From positions 1 to 64,000 of the forward strand of contig JAFLCC010000008.1 in the NCBI GenBank assembly GCA_017302835.1: a stretch of DNA of 64,000 nt, given 5' to 3'. The notes beneath the pieces are model-generated. The model searched no databases, was not told the DNA's origin, and saw only the letters and a list, made by a program, of their open reading frames with translations. This document shows positions 49,521 to 58,156 of this stretch, one piece after another; the first letter of the stretch is position 1, and the number at the start of each line of letters is the position of its first letter. This stretch comes from Deltaproteobacteria bacterium (GTDB lineage Bacteria > Bdellovibrionota > Bdellovibrionia > Bdellovibrionales > Bdellovibrionaceae). Position numbers and translations under genes: made by a program.

Positions 49521-51236
49521 ATGTACCCAACACTGCTTCGTATTTTATCGGAAATAAAACCTCATAAAAAAAAGTTACTAGTTATTGCCTTCACTGGAAT
49601 TCTCTATTCGGCTGTGTATGCAAGGCTGGCACTCATTCTAAAAGATATCAATGATAGTTTTCAATCTGGAAATCAACATCGAGTCGCTGAAATTGGATTG
49701 ATTGCTATTTCTATGGCGATTATCGTTGCTGTGAGCAGATATATTCATATTTTTACAATGAACTATGTTGCTGAAATAATTACAAATGTTTTTCGGTTAA
49801 AGTTGCAAAAAAAATTCATGCAATTGAGTCTTTCTTTTCATGGCCAATATGGATCTGGGTCTGGTGGCTTACTTAGTCGTATTATCAATGATATCAAGGT
49901 GATTCAAGATGGATTAAGAATGGTAGCTGATTTATTTCGCGAACCTTTGTTAGCTATCTTGTTATTAGGAAATCTGTTTTATTTAAATTGGAAATTAACT
50001 CTTATTATTTTAACATTGTTGCCTTTTATTCTTGTTTTCTTAAAACAAATTTCTAAGAGTTTAAGAAAATATGTCATTTTTGGCCAAGAAAATTTAGAAA
50101 AAATAACCTCAATTATCAAAGAATCCTTAGATGGTGTTAGAATCATTCAAAGTTTCAATCTTGAAAAAACAATGTCAGATAAATTGCAGACTCAAACAAA
50201 TGAATACTTAGAAATCAGAAAAAAAGTTCATTCAAGAATTGAGATCATGGGGCCGGTCACAGAGCTAGTGGCTACGGCCTTGATTTTATCCATTTTCTTT
50301 TATTTTAGTATTGAGGTGGCAAAAGGAAATACAACAACGGGGGCAGTGCTTGCTTACATCACTTCTTTGCTGATGATTAATCAACCCATAAAAAAACTGC
50401 AGGAAAGCTATGTTCGAATTCAAGAAACTGTGGTTGCGGCAGATAGAGTATTTGAAATTTTAGATAACACCCATACAGTTGTCGAAGCCAAAAGCCCTAA
50501 ACCGTTTCCAAGTGATTGGAAAAAAATCATCTATAAAAATGTCTCGTTTAAATATGGCAAGGAATTGGTGTTAAAAAATATCAATTTAGAGATTGAAAGA
50601 GGGCAGTCTATTGCCTTTGTGGGTGAAAGTGGGAGTGGGAAATCAACAATTGTAAATTTGCTTGAAAGGTTTTATGACCCTTCGGAAGGTCAAATTTTTA
50701 TTGATAATATAAATATCAATGACTTTGATTTAAAAGATTTAAGAGCGAATATAGCTCTTGTTTCCCAGGAGGTATTTTTGTTCAGTGACACCATTGAAAA
50801 CAATATTCATTCTGGTGATTTTACTAAAGCTAAGTTGGAGATTGAAAGTAAAGCCAAACATGCAAATGCTCATGATTTTATAATGAAAATGCCAATGGGA
50901 TATCAAAGCGCAGCCGGAGATCGAGGGGCTCTCTTATCAGGTGGAGAAAAACAACGTGTGAGTTTGGCGAGAGCCTTCTTTAAAAATGCCTCTATTTTAA
51001 TTTTGGATGAGGCAACGAGTGCCCTGGACTCTTCAAGTGAAAAAGAAGTACAAAAAGGAATTGATGAGCTGATGAAGGGAAGAACGAGCATCGTTGTTGC
51101 TCACCGATTATCAACCATACAGAACTGTGATTGTATCTATGTGATACAAAATGGAAATATTGTTGAACAGGGAAACTTTAGTGAACTTGTTAAAAATGAA
51201 AACCAGTTCACTAAATTCTATCATTTGCAAAGCTAG
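49521..51236 (+). CDS. msbA: MsbA-type ABC exporter (lipid flippase family)
   Basis: 571 residues: six transmembrane helices (about 15-300) fused to an ATPase domain (about 330-571) with Walker A GESGSGKST (about 369), Q-loop SQEVFLFSDTIENNI, signature LLSGGEKQRVSLARAFFKNAS and Walker B ILILDEATSALDSS. The NBD order and the MsbA/LmrA-type TMD match half-transporters that flip lipid A precursors or phospholipids across the inner membrane. It follows the UvrA-family gene by 11 bases. In this operon it would support outer-membrane lipid supply beside PBP1A. Confidence 0.87.
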   Translation: MYPTLLRILSEIKPHKKKLLVIAFTGILYSAVYARLALILKDINDSFQSGNQHRVAEIGLIAISMAIIVAVSRYIHIFTMNYVAEIITNVFRLKLQKKFMQLSLSFHGQYGSGSGGLLSRIINDIKVIQDGLRMVADLFREPLLAILLLGNLFYLNWKLTLIILTLLPFILVFLKQISKSLRKYVIFGQENLEKITSIIKESLDGVRIIQSFNLEKTMSDKLQTQTNEYLEIRKKVHSRIEIMGPVTELVATALILSIFFYFSIEVAKGNTTTGAVLAYITSLLMINQPIKKLQESYVRIQETVVAADRVFEILDNTHTVVEAKSPKPFPSDWKKIIYKNVSFKYGKELVLKNINLEIERGQSIAFVGESGSGKSTIVNLLERFYDPSEGQIFIDNININDFDLKDLRANIALVSQEVFLFSDTIENNIHSGDFTKAKLEIESKAKHANAHDFIMKMPMGYQSAAGDRGALLSGGEKQRVSLARAFFKNASILILDEATSALDSSSEKEVQKGIDELMKGRTSIVVAHRLSTIQNCDCIYVIQNGNIVEQGNFSELVKNENQFTKFYHLQS

Positions 51237-51283
51237 TTTTAAGAGTAACCTCAGGCCGTTCTGCGCTTTTGGGAGCAGGCTCT

Positions 51284-51412
51284 TTAGTAGGCTAGATGAA
51301 TGAGACTTGCAACTAAACTTATCGTCATGGCGCCGCCAACAATCAGCAAGATGAATTTGGTAATAATGGCAAGGCCCATAGCTGCGATCATTAGTATATC
51401 TTTAATTTCCAT
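51284..51412 (-). CDS. Small membrane protein, 42 aa
   Basis: ATG at 51412 (reverse strand) with AGGAG 6 bases upstream, stop at 51284-51286. The peptide starts MEIKDILMIAAMGLAIITKF and continues ILLIVGGAMTISLVASLIHL, giving two short or one long hydrophobic span, with a short hydrophilic start. It is convergent with msbA. Size, ribosome site and hydrophobicity all support a real small protein. I know no family for it. It could be missed by gene finders because of its size. Confidence 0.6.
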   Translation of the reverse strand: MEIKDILMIAAMGLAIITKFILLIVGGAMTISLVASLIHLAY

Positions 51413-51737
51413 GTTAACTCCTGTCCTATTTATCCCTAAGACTTCTTAAACACGCTCTTAGAATTTTCAATAAAAGTGTCTAATATAGTCTTAACTGCAA
51501 CCTCAAATAGCGTCAATAGTCTTTTTGATGTCAGGGATTACACATATGAATCAACTCTTCGTTCTCGTCGGTTGGACTCCCTGCGACTTGGCTTTGCCAG
51601 GCCTCAGTCGTCTCCCTCCTGCGGCCTCGATTTGAGACATAGATGCAATCCTTGCTTTTGTTCGATAGTGTATCATTTCGAGAAATAATTTTTTAAAAAG
51701 ACATTTAAGTTTTGAGTTAAATTCCGAATAGTCAATT
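51413..51737. other. Intergenic region with a compact G+C-rich element
   Basis: 325 bases. It contains the leader of the 42-residue gene and then, at about 51563-51650, a G+C-rich island in otherwise A+T-rich sequence. The island includes a hairpin TGGC-TTT-GCCA (51589-51599) within CGACT...AGTCG (51584-51610). The forward-strand frame through it gives a basic, Ser/Arg-rich peptide that looks like the translation of a repeat, not a gene. An interspersed repeat or remnant is the likeliest reading. Confidence 0.45.
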
Positions 51738-52430
51738 ATGAATACAAATGAAGTGTTAGTAAACAGTTTGCTGGATTTATTAAAGCACTCTATGGAAGAG
51801 AAAAGCAAAGAGCATTTCTTTTCAAAGTATTATCAGATAAGAAACTTAACGATTGATCAAACAACACCTGGAATGGTTCAGTATTATAAAGATTTGCTTA
51901 AGAGAGCTATCTATTTGTTTAATCAAGATAGAAATTTTAATTCTATTCTTTCTTCCATTATTTCATTGAGCTATTATTTAATTCAAGTGGATCAGTTTGA
52001 TGAAGAATTGTTTTCGATTTTAGATGAGTGTTATCATTTGCCTGATGTCAGAGTCAAAGCGAACACCATTACGGCTTTTGGTGAATTTGATCCAAACTCT
52101 GAATTGTTTAAAGAGAACATAAATTCAAAGTATAATCGTATTGCAGCCGAAGCCATCATTGTGGAATCTAAAAAACATCTTACCGATTCATTAATTATAA
52201 AAATTGAAGAATTTTTAAAATCTCCTAATCCTTTTTTTATTTCTAGCGGGATATATATTGTTGGGCAGCTCATTGAGTTTTATAAGAGCCATTTACCTCC
52301 AGAGATTCACAAACTAGATCTTTCAATTAAAAAAATTGAGTTCTATTGTAAACATCCACATGAAATGATTCGAAAACGTGCCTTAAAAACAGCCGAAGTT
52401 ATAAAGATGTATTATAAAAAATCAGCATAA
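51738..52430 (+). CDS. HEAT-repeat-like alpha-helical protein, unknown function
   Basis: 230 residues, almost all alpha-helix, with repeating pairs of amphipathic helices and spacing typical of HEAT or armadillo-like scaffolds (for example LPDVRVKANTITAFGEFDPN and SPNPFFISSGIYIVGQLIEF). No membrane helix, signal or enzyme motif is visible. No good ribosome site precedes the ATG. Its stop lies 36 bases from that of the convergent motB gene, so the motility neighbour may be coincidental. The helical scaffold suggests a protein-protein interaction role. Function is not assigned. Confidence 0.6.
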   Translation: MNTNEVLVNSLLDLLKHSMEEKSKEHFFSKYYQIRNLTIDQTTPGMVQYYKDLLKRAIYLFNQDRNFNSILSSIISLSYYLIQVDQFDEELFSILDECYHLPDVRVKANTITAFGEFDPNSELFKENINSKYNRIAAEAIIVESKKHLTDSLIIKIEEFLKSPNPFFISSGIYIVGQLIEFYKSHLPPEIHKLDLSIKKIEFYCKHPHEMIRKRALKTAEVIKMYYKKSA

Positions 52431-52466
52431 ATCAATTGTTATGAACGAAATAGCGGTTGTAGAAGG

Positions 52467-53225
52467 TCAAAAACCCTGTTTGTTGATTTTCTCATCGGAA
52501 ATGACTAAAAAATCGATCCTTCTGTTCTTAGACCTGTTTTCTTCAGAGTCATTTGGTACCAAAGGTCTAGTGTCAGCATAGGCGGCCGCAGTTAGTTGAG
52601 TTGGATCCATGTGGTGATATTTGAGCAAGTATCTTACCACGGTGGTGGCCCTCAGGCTGGAAAGTTCCCAGTTACTTTCGATCATGCTGTTGATGATAGG
52701 AATATTGTCGGTGTGTCCTTCGATAATAATTTTATGTTTGGATTTTTCTAAATTTTTTACAATTTCATCAATGAGTTTTAAGGAAGACATCTTTAGCTTA
52801 TAAGAACCAGGAGTAAAAAATGAAGAGGAGGCAAGACTCATTCGGACGCCAAACCATTCATGTTTTAAGGACGTCAGACTGTTTTTGATTAGCTTATCAC
52901 TTGAATTGTCGATTTTTCTTTGTAGATAATCTTTAATTTCCCTTGGACTTCCATTATTTGGAAAATTATCAATGGGATGATTTAGTTCATGAAGTGATTC
53001 TGAAATTGTTGAAGCGCTTCCAGACTCTGAAGGATTAGTTTTTTGTGCAAGGTGAAGATTGTCCCGAACAGAACTCTCAAATTCTTTTTGCTTCTCTATA
53101 TTATTTGTAGACGTGGCATACATAACAACAAAAAAAGCAAACAAGAGAGTGATAAAATCAGCATAGGAAATCAACCATCGTTCACTATTTTCATGATGAT
53201 CTTGCCTGGGATTCTTTCTTATCAT
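52467..53225 (-). CDS. motB: MotB-type flagellar stator protein
   Basis: 252 residues. The single N-terminal membrane helix carries the proton-binding Asp23 in SYADFITLLFAFFVVMYA, and the C-terminal OmpA-like peptidoglycan-binding domain shows IIIEGHTDNIPI and NRSKNRRIDFLV. MotB anchors the stator to the wall. The 4-base overlap with motA shows a shared transcript, motA first. The stretch between helix and OmpA domain (about 45-140) is Ser/Asn-rich and is the expected linker. Confidence 0.92.
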   Translation of the reverse strand: MIRKNPRQDHHENSERWLISYADFITLLFAFFVVMYATSTNNIEKQKEFESSVRDNLHLAQKTNPSESGSASTISESLHELNHPIDNFPNNGSPREIKDYLQRKIDNSSDKLIKNSLTSLKHEWFGVRMSLASSSFFTPGSYKLKMSSLKLIDEIVKNLEKSKHKIIIEGHTDNIPIINSMIESNWELSSLRATTVVRYLLKYHHMDPTQLTAAAYADTRPLVPNDSEENRSKNRRIDFLVISDEKINKQGF

Positions 53226-53989
53226 AGGGACATTGATTTTCCATTCACATAGGCCTTAAGTCTTTGATCGACAATCGTGGAGCTGAGGCCAGAGGAGATA
53301 AGTAGGGCTCCTTCTAAGACTATTTTTTTATTGTTAATTCGTTCGTGGATATAATTTTTGAGTTTATTTGCAAAAGGGAGGAATACAAGGTTGGCAAAAC
53401 CTACCCCATAAATTGTTGCCACAAAAGCAACGGCGATTCCTTCACCCAGTTTTGCTGTATCGGATAAATTTCCCATCACATGAATCAAACCGAGCACCGC
53501 GCCAAGTATACCTATTGTTGGAGCAAATCCTCCAGCATCCTGCCAGATTTTGGCGCCAGCAAGTAAGGTTTCTTCTTCGCTATCGATTTCTGCATAAAAG
53601 GTGTCACGGGTAATTTGAATATCGATACCATCGACCACATTGCTCAAAATTTTTTTAAAAAAGGGATTTTTGACTTTTCCGACCTTGGATTCTAAGGCCA
53701 TAAGGGAATCACGTTTAGCAATTTTTGTGCAGTCAACAATCTCTTGCAAAGTCTCTTTAAATTCAAAGTCTGACTTTGAAGAGTCTTTGAAGAGTTCTGC
53801 CAATAAAAGAAATCCCAATTTAAAATGACTTTGTTTTGATGACACCATTGTGGCACCGAGGGTGCCCGTAAGGACGATAAAACCAGCTGTAAATTGCATT
53901 AAAGAATTGGTGTGACCACCTTCTAAAAGGTTGCCTATGAATATGCCACCAATGCCAATGATTAACCCGATAAGGGTACTTAATTCCAT
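53222..53989 (-). CDS. motA: MotA-type flagellar stator protein
   Basis: 255 residues from the ATG at 53989, at which the protein begins MELSTLIGLIIGIGGIFIGN as family members do; the longer frame to 54028 is possible. Four membrane helices (two near the N-terminus, two near 140-200) and a large cytoplasmic loop are visible, with the conserved IWQDAGGFAPTIGILGAVLG pattern before helix 3. It forms the ion channel that turns the flagellar rotor. It is upstream of motB in the same operon. Confidence 0.92.
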   Translation of the reverse strand: MELSTLIGLIIGIGGIFIGNLLEGGHTNSLMQFTAGFIVLTGTLGATMVSSKQSHFKLGFLLLAELFKDSSKSDFEFKETLQEIVDCTKIAKRDSLMALESKVGKVKNPFFKKILSNVVDGIDIQITRDTFYAEIDSEEETLLAGAKIWQDAGGFAPTIGILGAVLGLIHVMGNLSDTAKLGEGIAVAFVATIYGVGFANLVFLPFANKLKNYIHERINNKKIVLEGALLISSGLSSTIVDQRLKAYVNGKSMSL

Positions 53990-54044
53990 ACTTAAAAGTG
54001 TGTCATAAACAGGCCTGACAATCATCAATTATAAAACTCGAGTC

Positions 54045-54073
54045 TTGTGAAATGACTAAAACTCAACTATTGT
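54045..54073 (+). promoter_or_regulatory. Candidate leaderless promoter of the PAP2 gene
   Basis: TTGTGA (54045-54050), a 17-base spacer and TATTGT (54068-54073), with 4 of 6 matches in each box. The -10 box ends 7 bases before the ATG at 54081, and no Shine-Dalgarno precedes the gene, so a transcript starting at the start codon is likely if this promoter is used. Confidence 0.4.
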
Positions 54074-54080
54074 AGATCCG

Positions 54081-54650
54081 ATGTTGGATTGGATATGGCA
54101 AATGGACCTTGGTCTATTTCATTTTATAAATAGTTCTCTATCAAATAATTATTTTGATATTTTTTTTCCTTTTATTACGGATTTACACAAGAGTATTTAT
54201 TTTATGATTACGGTCTATCCTTTGGTCCTGTTTGCCTTTCTATGGAAGTTTAAGAAAAAAGGCCTGCTCATTTTTTTATGTTTTATTTTAACCCTAGGCA
54301 CGACAGATTTAGTGGGGAATTGGGTATTCAAAAAACAATTTCAAAGAGCCAGACCCGGAGACAATACCTCAATTCAAGTCCATGTACGATCCCCATACGG
54401 AGGTTACAGTTTTGTTTCAAACCATGCCGCAAATATGTTTGCTTTTGCTTTGGCTATGAGTTTTTTATTTCCGGTAGGAAGAGTTTTATTTTATTTATTA
54501 GCCGTTCTGATCGCATTTAGTCGAGTCTACAATGGTGTTCATTATCCATCGGATGTGATTTTAGGAGCTATTTTAGGGTTAGCCATGGCTTCGGTTTATA
54601 TTTTAATTCTTAAAAAGTGGATTTTTTATTCAAAAAAGGTGATTGAATGA
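54081..54650 (+). CDS. PAP2-family lipid phosphatase
   Basis: 189 residues with several membrane helices. The PAP2 triad is complete: KKQFQRARPG (Lys84 to Pro92), SNHA (113-116, the PSGH-like element) and SRVYNGVHYPSDV (147-159: Arg148, His154, Asp158). Such enzymes dephosphorylate undecaprenyl pyrophosphate, lipid A or phosphatidic acid derivatives. The gene overlaps the following epimerase by 4 bases and the operon ends with a peptidoglycan glycosyltransferase. Recycling of undecaprenyl pyrophosphate would fit that company. Confidence 0.85.
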   Translation: MLDWIWQMDLGLFHFINSSLSNNYFDIFFPFITDLHKSIYFMITVYPLVLFAFLWKFKKKGLLIFLCFILTLGTTDLVGNWVFKKQFQRARPGDNTSIQVHVRSPYGGYSFVSNHAANMFAFALAMSFLFPVGRVLFYLLAVLIAFSRVYNGVHYPSDVILGAILGLAMASVYILILKKWIFYSKKVIE

Positions 54651-55639
54651 AGGTGTTAGTAACTGGTGCCAACGGTTTTTTGGGTGCTCATTTATGCCAT
54701 AAGTTAATTCAAGAACAAATGCAGGTTTGTGGACTCATACGAAATACGAGTGACCTCTCCGATTTAAAAAAGAATAACGAAATGCAATTTTTGAGAGGTG
54801 ATGTAACTGACCAAGAAAGTTTGGATAGGGCTTTGGCTGAACTCAAACCAGAAATAATTTTTCATTTAGCTGGGTATGTGGGGTATAAAAAATCTGAAAG
54901 AGATCTTATGGAAAAGGTCAATGTTCAGGGAACGCAAAATTTATTAGATTCAATGATTAAAAATAATATAAGAAAAATAATTCATGTTTCTTCTGTTGTT
55001 GCTGTTGGAGCTGGTTTTACAAAAGATGAAATTCTAAATGAGGAATCTGAGTACAATCTAACTCACTTGGATTTAGGTTATTTTGAAACCAAAAGAAAAG
55101 CAGAATTTTTGGTTAAAGAGAAAACAAAATTAAATCAGATTGAGAGTGTTATTCTTAATCCATCTACAATCTATGGCTCAGCTGACGCTAAAAAAGGAAG
55201 CCGAAAAACTCAGCTTAAAGTAGCCAAAGGAAAATTTAAATTTTATACCTCTGGAGGGGTAAGTATTATTTCCGTTGAAGATGTTATTGAGGGAATTTAT
55301 CAAGGAATGCGGAAGGGGCGAAATGGAGAAAGATATATTCTTTCTGGAGATAATATCACTATAAAGTCTTTATTTGAAAAAATTGCCGCCTTTGCCAAGG
55401 TTTCTCCGCCAAAGTATTTTCTTCCTGACTGTGTTGTGCATTCTCTGGGTTTTGTAGGAGACCAATTAAGTTCATTAGGGTTTAAGGATACGATAAGCCG
55501 TGAAAACGCATGGTCTGCCACGCTATTTCACTGGTTTAGTAATGAGAAGGCTAAAAAAGAATTGGGGATCAAGTTCAAGGGCGCTGATTACGGCATTAAA
55601 CAAAGTGTCGATTGGATGAGAGATCAACACTGGATATGA
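54647..55639 (+). CDS. NAD-dependent epimerase/dehydratase (extended SDR)
   Basis: 330 residues with TGANGFLG (6-13), the nucleotide-binding Gly-rich loop, LRGDVTD and HLAGYVGYKK, an active-site Tyr-x-x-x-Lys in GYFETKRKAE (about 146) and NPSTIYGSADAKKGSR. It resembles the hopanoid-associated or dihydroflavonol-reductase-like branch of extended SDRs. These act on nucleotide sugars or hydroxy-ketones. The position between a PAP2 phosphatase and a peptidoglycan glycosyltransferase suggests a lipid- or sugar-related envelope role. It overlaps both neighbours by 4 bases, so the three are translated together. Confidence 0.85.
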   Translation: MKVLVTGANGFLGAHLCHKLIQEQMQVCGLIRNTSDLSDLKKNNEMQFLRGDVTDQESLDRALAELKPEIIFHLAGYVGYKKSERDLMEKVNVQGTQNLLDSMIKNNIRKIIHVSSVVAVGAGFTKDEILNEESEYNLTHLDLGYFETKRKAEFLVKEKTKLNQIESVILNPSTIYGSADAKKGSRKTQLKVAKGKFKFYTSGGVSIISVEDVIEGIYQGMRKGRNGERYILSGDNITIKSLFEKIAAFAKVSPPKYFLPDCVVHSLGFVGDQLSSLGFKDTISRENAWSATLFHWFSNEKAKKELGIKFKGADYGIKQSVDWMRDQHWI

Positions 55640-56448
55640 AAAAAATAAAGTTTGTATTAATCATTCTTATTGCTGGCGGTATGACTCTAACATTTTTTAC
55701 TTTTTGGGTCATTTCACTAATTCCCAGTCGTAAAGATTTGATGAGCTGTTTTACAACCAAGATGTATGAAGTTAGGTTGTGTCCTGGATCATTAAATTAT
55801 GTGCCCCTCTCTCAAATTTCAAAATACGTGCAAAAGGCAATCATCCTTTCTGAAGATTCCCTGTTCTATCAGCATAAAGGGTTTGATTGGCAATCCATAG
55901 AAAAATCAGCTAAGGAAAATTTAACAAAAGGTAAAATTAAAAGAGGGGGATCGACGATCACCCAACAATTAGCAAAAAATCTATATTTAACGAAAGAGAA
56001 GTCTCTAATTAGAAAGTTAGCGGAAGCATTTATCACTTTACAAATTGAAAAGAATCTCACCAAAAAAGAAATATTAGAAAAATATCTCAATGTGATAGAG
56101 TTTGGAAAAAACATATATGGAATCAAGGCCGCGGCAGAATATTATTTTAATAAGAAGCCATCTGAACTTGATGTCATAGAGAGTTCATTTTTGGCAATGT
56201 TGCTGCCAAATCCAATAAAATATTCGAAGTCATTTAAAAATAATCAATTAACACCATTTGCCTACGCACGAGTTAAAACCATTATTGAAAATTTATATAA
56301 TTATCAACGGATTGAAGAGCAAGAATATCAAATTGCTATGAGTCGTTTAGAAACATTTTTATCAGATACGGATTCTGACTCTAAACTAGATTCAGAAGTT
56401 GAATCGGATTCTGAAAACAAATCAGATGAGGACGCTGACTTACTTTAA
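55636..56448 (+). CDS. mtgA: Monofunctional peptidoglycan glycosyltransferase (MtgA-like)
   Basis: 270 residues from the ATG at 55636, which overlaps the epimerase stop (ATGA); a longer frame at 55612 overlaps more. N-terminal membrane anchor (about 6-30), then a glycosyltransferase family 51 domain with Glu73 (SEDSLFYQHKGFDW) and GGSTITQQLAKNLYL (104-118), and no transpeptidase. It polymerises lipid II to glycan strands. The last about 28 residues are an Asp/Ser/Glu-rich acidic tail (DSDSKLDSEVESDSENKSDE), unusual for the family. The gene end overlaps the convergent ABC-2 permease gene by 9 bases. Confidence 0.88.
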   Translation: MKKIKFVLIILIAGGMTLTFFTFWVISLIPSRKDLMSCFTTKMYEVRLCPGSLNYVPLSQISKYVQKAIILSEDSLFYQHKGFDWQSIEKSAKENLTKGKIKRGGSTITQQLAKNLYLTKEKSLIRKLAEAFITLQIEKNLTKKEILEKYLNVIEFGKNIYGIKAAAEYYFNKKPSELDVIESSFLAMLLPNPIKYSKSFKNNQLTPFAYARVKTIIENLYNYQRIEEQEYQIAMSRLETFLSDTDSDSKLDSEVESDSENKSDEDADLL

Positions 56449-57234
56449 TATTTTTTTTGAAATTTTATAGATGCTTAGATTTAAAAAAGCATAAGAAGTA
56501 AACATCAAGTAAAATAAATGAAGATAAAAAACAAGATTGATTTTTCCAGATAAAATTGTTCGACATAATTCCACACTGTGAGACAGTGGGAGCAAATAGG
56601 CGAGAATTTGCAAAATAAAAGGTTGCTGAGAAACAGGAAAATAGATGCCAGAGATTAGGGTCATTGGAATAATAAAGCCACTAGTGGCGTAAATAAAAGA
56701 GTCATAGTTTTTTGCTAAAGAAGTAATTAACATAGCGACACTGCTAAAGAGAAAACTCGTTAAGAGCAAGACCCATAGAACAAAAATAAATTTCCAGTCT
56801 TGGACAAGGCCCATAATTAAGGCAACAAAGGATAAACCAATAATTCCAAAAAAACCCTTACTTGTGGACCACAAAATTTCTCCAAGGACGATTTCTTGGG
56901 GGGTCATTTTTGTTAGAAGCATGTGACTGTAGAGCTTTTGATAAGTAAGTTTCGTGTAATTGGTGTAAGTACCTTCAAAAAAAGGAACCATCATGGCTGT
57001 CGAACATAAAAGTCCTGGGAAGAAAAAATCAACATAGTTTTGCCCGTTAATATTATTAATATAGGATCCAACTCCAAAACCAATGGCACCAAGATACATT
57101 AAAGGTTCAAGAATGACCCAAAATAAACTAACTAGAATAGTTCTTTTAAACTGAAGGAAGTTTCTGAACCAGATAAATCTGTAGCTATCACCCATCTTTG
57201 GAAAGGTTAATAGAATTTTTATATTTTCATTCAT
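56440..57234 (-). CDS. ABC-2 type permease (NodJ/DrrB-like)
   Basis: 264 residues, six hydrophobic segments of the ABC-2 type. The family pattern SLFWVILEPLMYLGAIGFGV and SGIYFPVSQQPFILQILAYL, with PLSHSVELCR, places it with NodJ-type permeases for lipid-linked, polysaccharide or drug export. Its partner ATPase overlaps by 8 bases. The substrate is unknown. It sits beside the PAP2-epimerase-MtgA operon, but on the opposite strand. Confidence 0.85.
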   Translation of the reverse strand: MNENIKILLTFPKMGDSYRFIWFRNFLQFKRTILVSLFWVILEPLMYLGAIGFGVGSYINNINGQNYVDFFFPGLLCSTAMMVPFFEGTYTNYTKLTYQKLYSHMLLTKMTPQEIVLGEILWSTSKGFFGIIGLSFVALIMGLVQDWKFIFVLWVLLLTSFLFSSVAMLITSLAKNYDSFIYATSGFIIPMTLISGIYFPVSQQPFILQILAYLLPLSHSVELCRTILSGKINLVFYLHLFYLMFTSYAFLNLSIYKISKKILK

Positions 57235-58153
57235 CTCTTAAATTGTAGCCTGCAAATTTTAAAAAAACATCATTTAAAGTGGGTTTTCTGATGGTTACTT
57301 TTTCACTCTTAATAATGTCAAAAATAACTTTTGATTCCTGACCTAGCTTCAGAAAAACCAATACCATATTATGATAAACTTGATACTCAAATTGGTGTTC
57401 TTTTAGGCGGTTAAGGTAATAATTTAGATCGGTGGGTTTTGCATAAAATTCCACAATTTCATGGCCAATATGTTGTTTAATTAAGTTTTTTGGCTGATCA
57501 AGACATAAAATTTTACCATGATCCATGATGGCGACTCGATCACAGAGCTCTTCCGCTTCGTCTATATAGTGAGTTGTTAAGAATATCGTTCCTTTAGTCT
57601 CTTTTATTTGTTTAATAAAATTCCATAACCAAAGCCTGGATTGGGGGTCCAAGCCTGTAGTTGGTTCGTCTAAAAAAATAATTTCGGGACTGTTTAACAG
57701 GGCTCTGGCAATGGCTAATCGCCGTTGCGTTCCACCACTTAGATTTTCTATATGATGATTTGCAAACTCCTCTAGTTTTAATAACCTCAAAAGAGAGCGT
57801 ATTTTTTCTAGGGCTGCTTCAGGATCGATTTGATGGTATTTAGAAAATAGTTTTAGGTTGTCGATAAGGTTAAAGTCTGAATCTAACAAATTTTCTTGAG
57901 GAACAACTCCAATTTTTGATTTTATCTCACGAAAGTTTTTTTTGGCATTGAGACCAAGAACAAATAACTCTCCTTCCGTGATCATGGCATGACAATACAT
58001 CATTTTCATTAAAGAAGTTTTGCCGGCTCCGTTCGGCCCCAACAATCCAAAACACTCGCCTTTAGTCACTTCGAGATCAATGCCATTTACAGCTATAAAA
58101 TCTTCATATCTCTTTGTAAGATGTTTTGCTTCTATAGCTGTATCTAGTCCCAT
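57227..58153 (-). CDS. ABC transporter ATP-binding protein (NodI/CcmA-like)
   Basis: 308 residues. Walker A GPNGAGKTS (39-47), Q-loop VPQENLLDSDF, signature LSGGTQRRLAIARALL, Walker B IIFLDEPTTGLDPQS and switch His in FLTTHYIDEAE are intact. The C-terminal 60 residues are the regulatory extension typical of the NodI-type exporters. It starts 3 bases after typA and is followed by the permease, so typA, the ATPase and the permease probably form one transcript. Confidence 0.92.
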   Translation of the reverse strand: MGLDTAIEAKHLTKRYEDFIAVNGIDLEVTKGECFGLLGPNGAGKTSLMKMMYCHAMITEGELFVLGLNAKKNFREIKSKIGVVPQENLLDSDFNLIDNLKLFSKYHQIDPEAALEKIRSLLRLLKLEEFANHHIENLSGGTQRRLAIARALLNSPEIIFLDEPTTGLDPQSRLWLWNFIKQIKETKGTIFLTTHYIDEAEELCDRVAIMDHGKILCLDQPKNLIKQHIGHEIVEFYAKPTDLNYYLNRLKEHQFEYQVYHNMVLVFLKLGQESKVIFDIIKSEKVTIRKPTLNDVFLKFAGYNLRDE

Positions 58154-58156
58154 TGA

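Noticed and set aside
51476-51688. Forward frame across the G+C-rich island
   Set aside because: Arg/Ser-rich reading of a probable repeat, without ribosome site.
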